Source: Thermoleophilia bacterium (lineage in GTDB: Bacteria > Actinomycetota > Thermoleophilia > Gaiellales > Gaiellaceae). Taken from it: a stretch of 5,573 nucleotides of DNA. Positions within the stretch are counted from its first letter, which is position 1. Every line of letters starts with the position of its first letter. The stretch lies in contig JAOUEK010000159.1 in the NCBI GenBank assembly GCA_029858755.1, positions 1-5,573 on the forward strand, given 5' to 3'. Below are positions 5,033 to 5,573 of this stretch, one piece after another. Under the pieces are notes generated by a model. That model did not search any database and was not told the DNA's origin. It saw only the letters and a list, made by a program, of their open reading frames with translations. The position numbers were made by a program, and so were the translations under genes.

Positions 5033-5573
5033 TCAGCCGAGCAGGTCCCCGAGGTCGTGGACGACGAGATCGGCACCCTCGTCGAGGAGCTCGGCGTCGT
5101 TGCCCGTGCGCGCCACGCCGACGACGAGGCCGAATGGCCCGGCACGGCCGGCCTGCACACCGGCGGCCGCATCCTCCACGACGACCGAGCGCTCGCGCGG
5201 GACGCCGAGCCTCTCGGCGGCGGCGAGGAACGTGTCGGGAGCAGGTTTGCCGGGCAGCCCGAGCTCCGCCGCGACGGCTCCGTCGATGCGCGTGTCGAAC
5301 AGGTTCTCGATCCCGCCGGCCCGCAGGATCGCCTGGCAGTTCTTGCTCGACGAGACGACGGCCGTCTTCATCCCCCGCTCGCGGAGGCGCCGCACGAAGT
5401 CGACCGAGCTCGGGAACACCTGGACCTCGCCGCGCTCGATCGCCTCCCGCACGAGCGTGTTCTTGCGGTTTCCCAGCCCGTTGACCGTCTCGCGCTCGGG
5501 TGGGTCCTCCGCGGAGCCCTCTGGAAGCTCGATGCCGCGGGAGGCGAGGAAGTCGCGGACACCGTCGATTCGT
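5033..5573 (-). CDS. Beta-phosphoglucomutase-like HAD protein (partial, N-terminus beyond window)
   Basis: HAD-superfamily subfamily IA protein, probably beta-phosphoglucomutase, which converts beta-glucose 1-phosphate to glucose 6-phosphate. The frame is open from the right window edge (codon at 5572) to the TGA at 5035-5033, giving 179 visible residues. The missing N-terminus should carry the DxD nucleophile and acid. Visible pieces are the cap-domain end with GVRDFLASRG and GLGNRKN, then HAD motif II (TAVVSSSKNC), motif III (GKPAPDTF) and motif IV (SVVVEDAAAG), finishing DLVVHDLGDLLG. The cap motif GLGNRKN and the SSS-N motif match mutases that, in actinobacteria, stand next to GH65 genes such as Rv3400/Rv3401. 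GH65 follows 15 bases downstream, so the two products fit one pathway from alpha-glucoside to glycolysis. A plain sugar-phosphate phosphatase is the alternative, but the neighbour argues against it. The GTG at 5452 is internal and not the start. Confidence 0.9.
   Translation of the reverse strand, partial: RIDGVRDFLASRGIELPEGSAEDPPERETVNGLGNRKNTLVREAIERGEVQVFPSSVDFVRRLRERGMKTAVVSSSKNCQAILRAGGIENLFDTRIDGAVAAELGLPGKPAPDTFLAAAERLGVPRERSVVVEDAAAGVQAGRAGPFGLVVGVARTGNDAELLDEGADLVVHDLGDLLG

Noticed and set aside
5033..5452. Treating the GTG at 5452 as the start of a 139-aa HAD protein.
   Set aside because: The same frame continues upstream to the window edge with clear mutase sequence (GVRDFLASRG, GLGNRKN), so the gene is longer and cut by the edge.

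Overview
The window is GC-rich throughout, with strong G/C preference at third codon positions. The protein sequences look actinobacterial: the GH65/HAD pair resembles, as I recall it, the Mycobacterium tuberculosis Rv3401/Rv3400 pair. My best guess is a high-GC Actinomycetota, possibly an environmental Thermoleophilia/Gaiellales-type genome. That is inference from protein flavour, not a measured placement.

Layout. Bases 1-187 have no convincing gene. They hold a 7-bp hairpin and a 54-bp sequence repeated twice in tandem, each copy carrying a near-perfect 14-bp-stem hairpin. A third, shortened copy lacks the hairpin, and the array runs almost into the next start codon. Bases 188-1736 (+ strand) hold a two-gene molybdenum/formate-dehydrogenase-type unit. 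The first gene is a 307-aa iron-sulfur protein equal to the N-terminal part of an NAD-type formate dehydrogenase alpha subunit: 2Fe-2S, two 4Fe-4S, then the Fe4S4 module of molybdopterin oxidoreductases. It stops exactly where the catalytic molybdopterin domain should begin. The second is mobA, which attaches GMP to the molybdenum cofactor. A 20-bp perfect inverted repeat (1733-1804) separates this unit from genes converging on it, and each arm contains one gene's stop codon.

Bases 1801-5573 (- strand) read, in transcription order: a beta-phosphoglucomutase-like HAD protein cut by the right window edge, a GH65 alpha-glucoside phosphorylase-like protein of 800 aa, and a stand-alone biotin-protein ligase (birA). 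GH65 and the mutase form a recognised pathway: phosphorolysis of an alpha-linked glucoside gives beta-glucose 1-phosphate, which the mutase turns into glucose 6-phosphate. The biotin ligase is probably a housekeeping passenger.

I see no CRISPR array, tRNA, rRNA, transposase or phage gene. The most notable points are the detached FeS module with no catalytic domain and no visible N5-type cluster motif, the hairpin repeat array at its start, and the stop-codon-embedding palindrome. Nothing here is clear evidence of a wholly new system.
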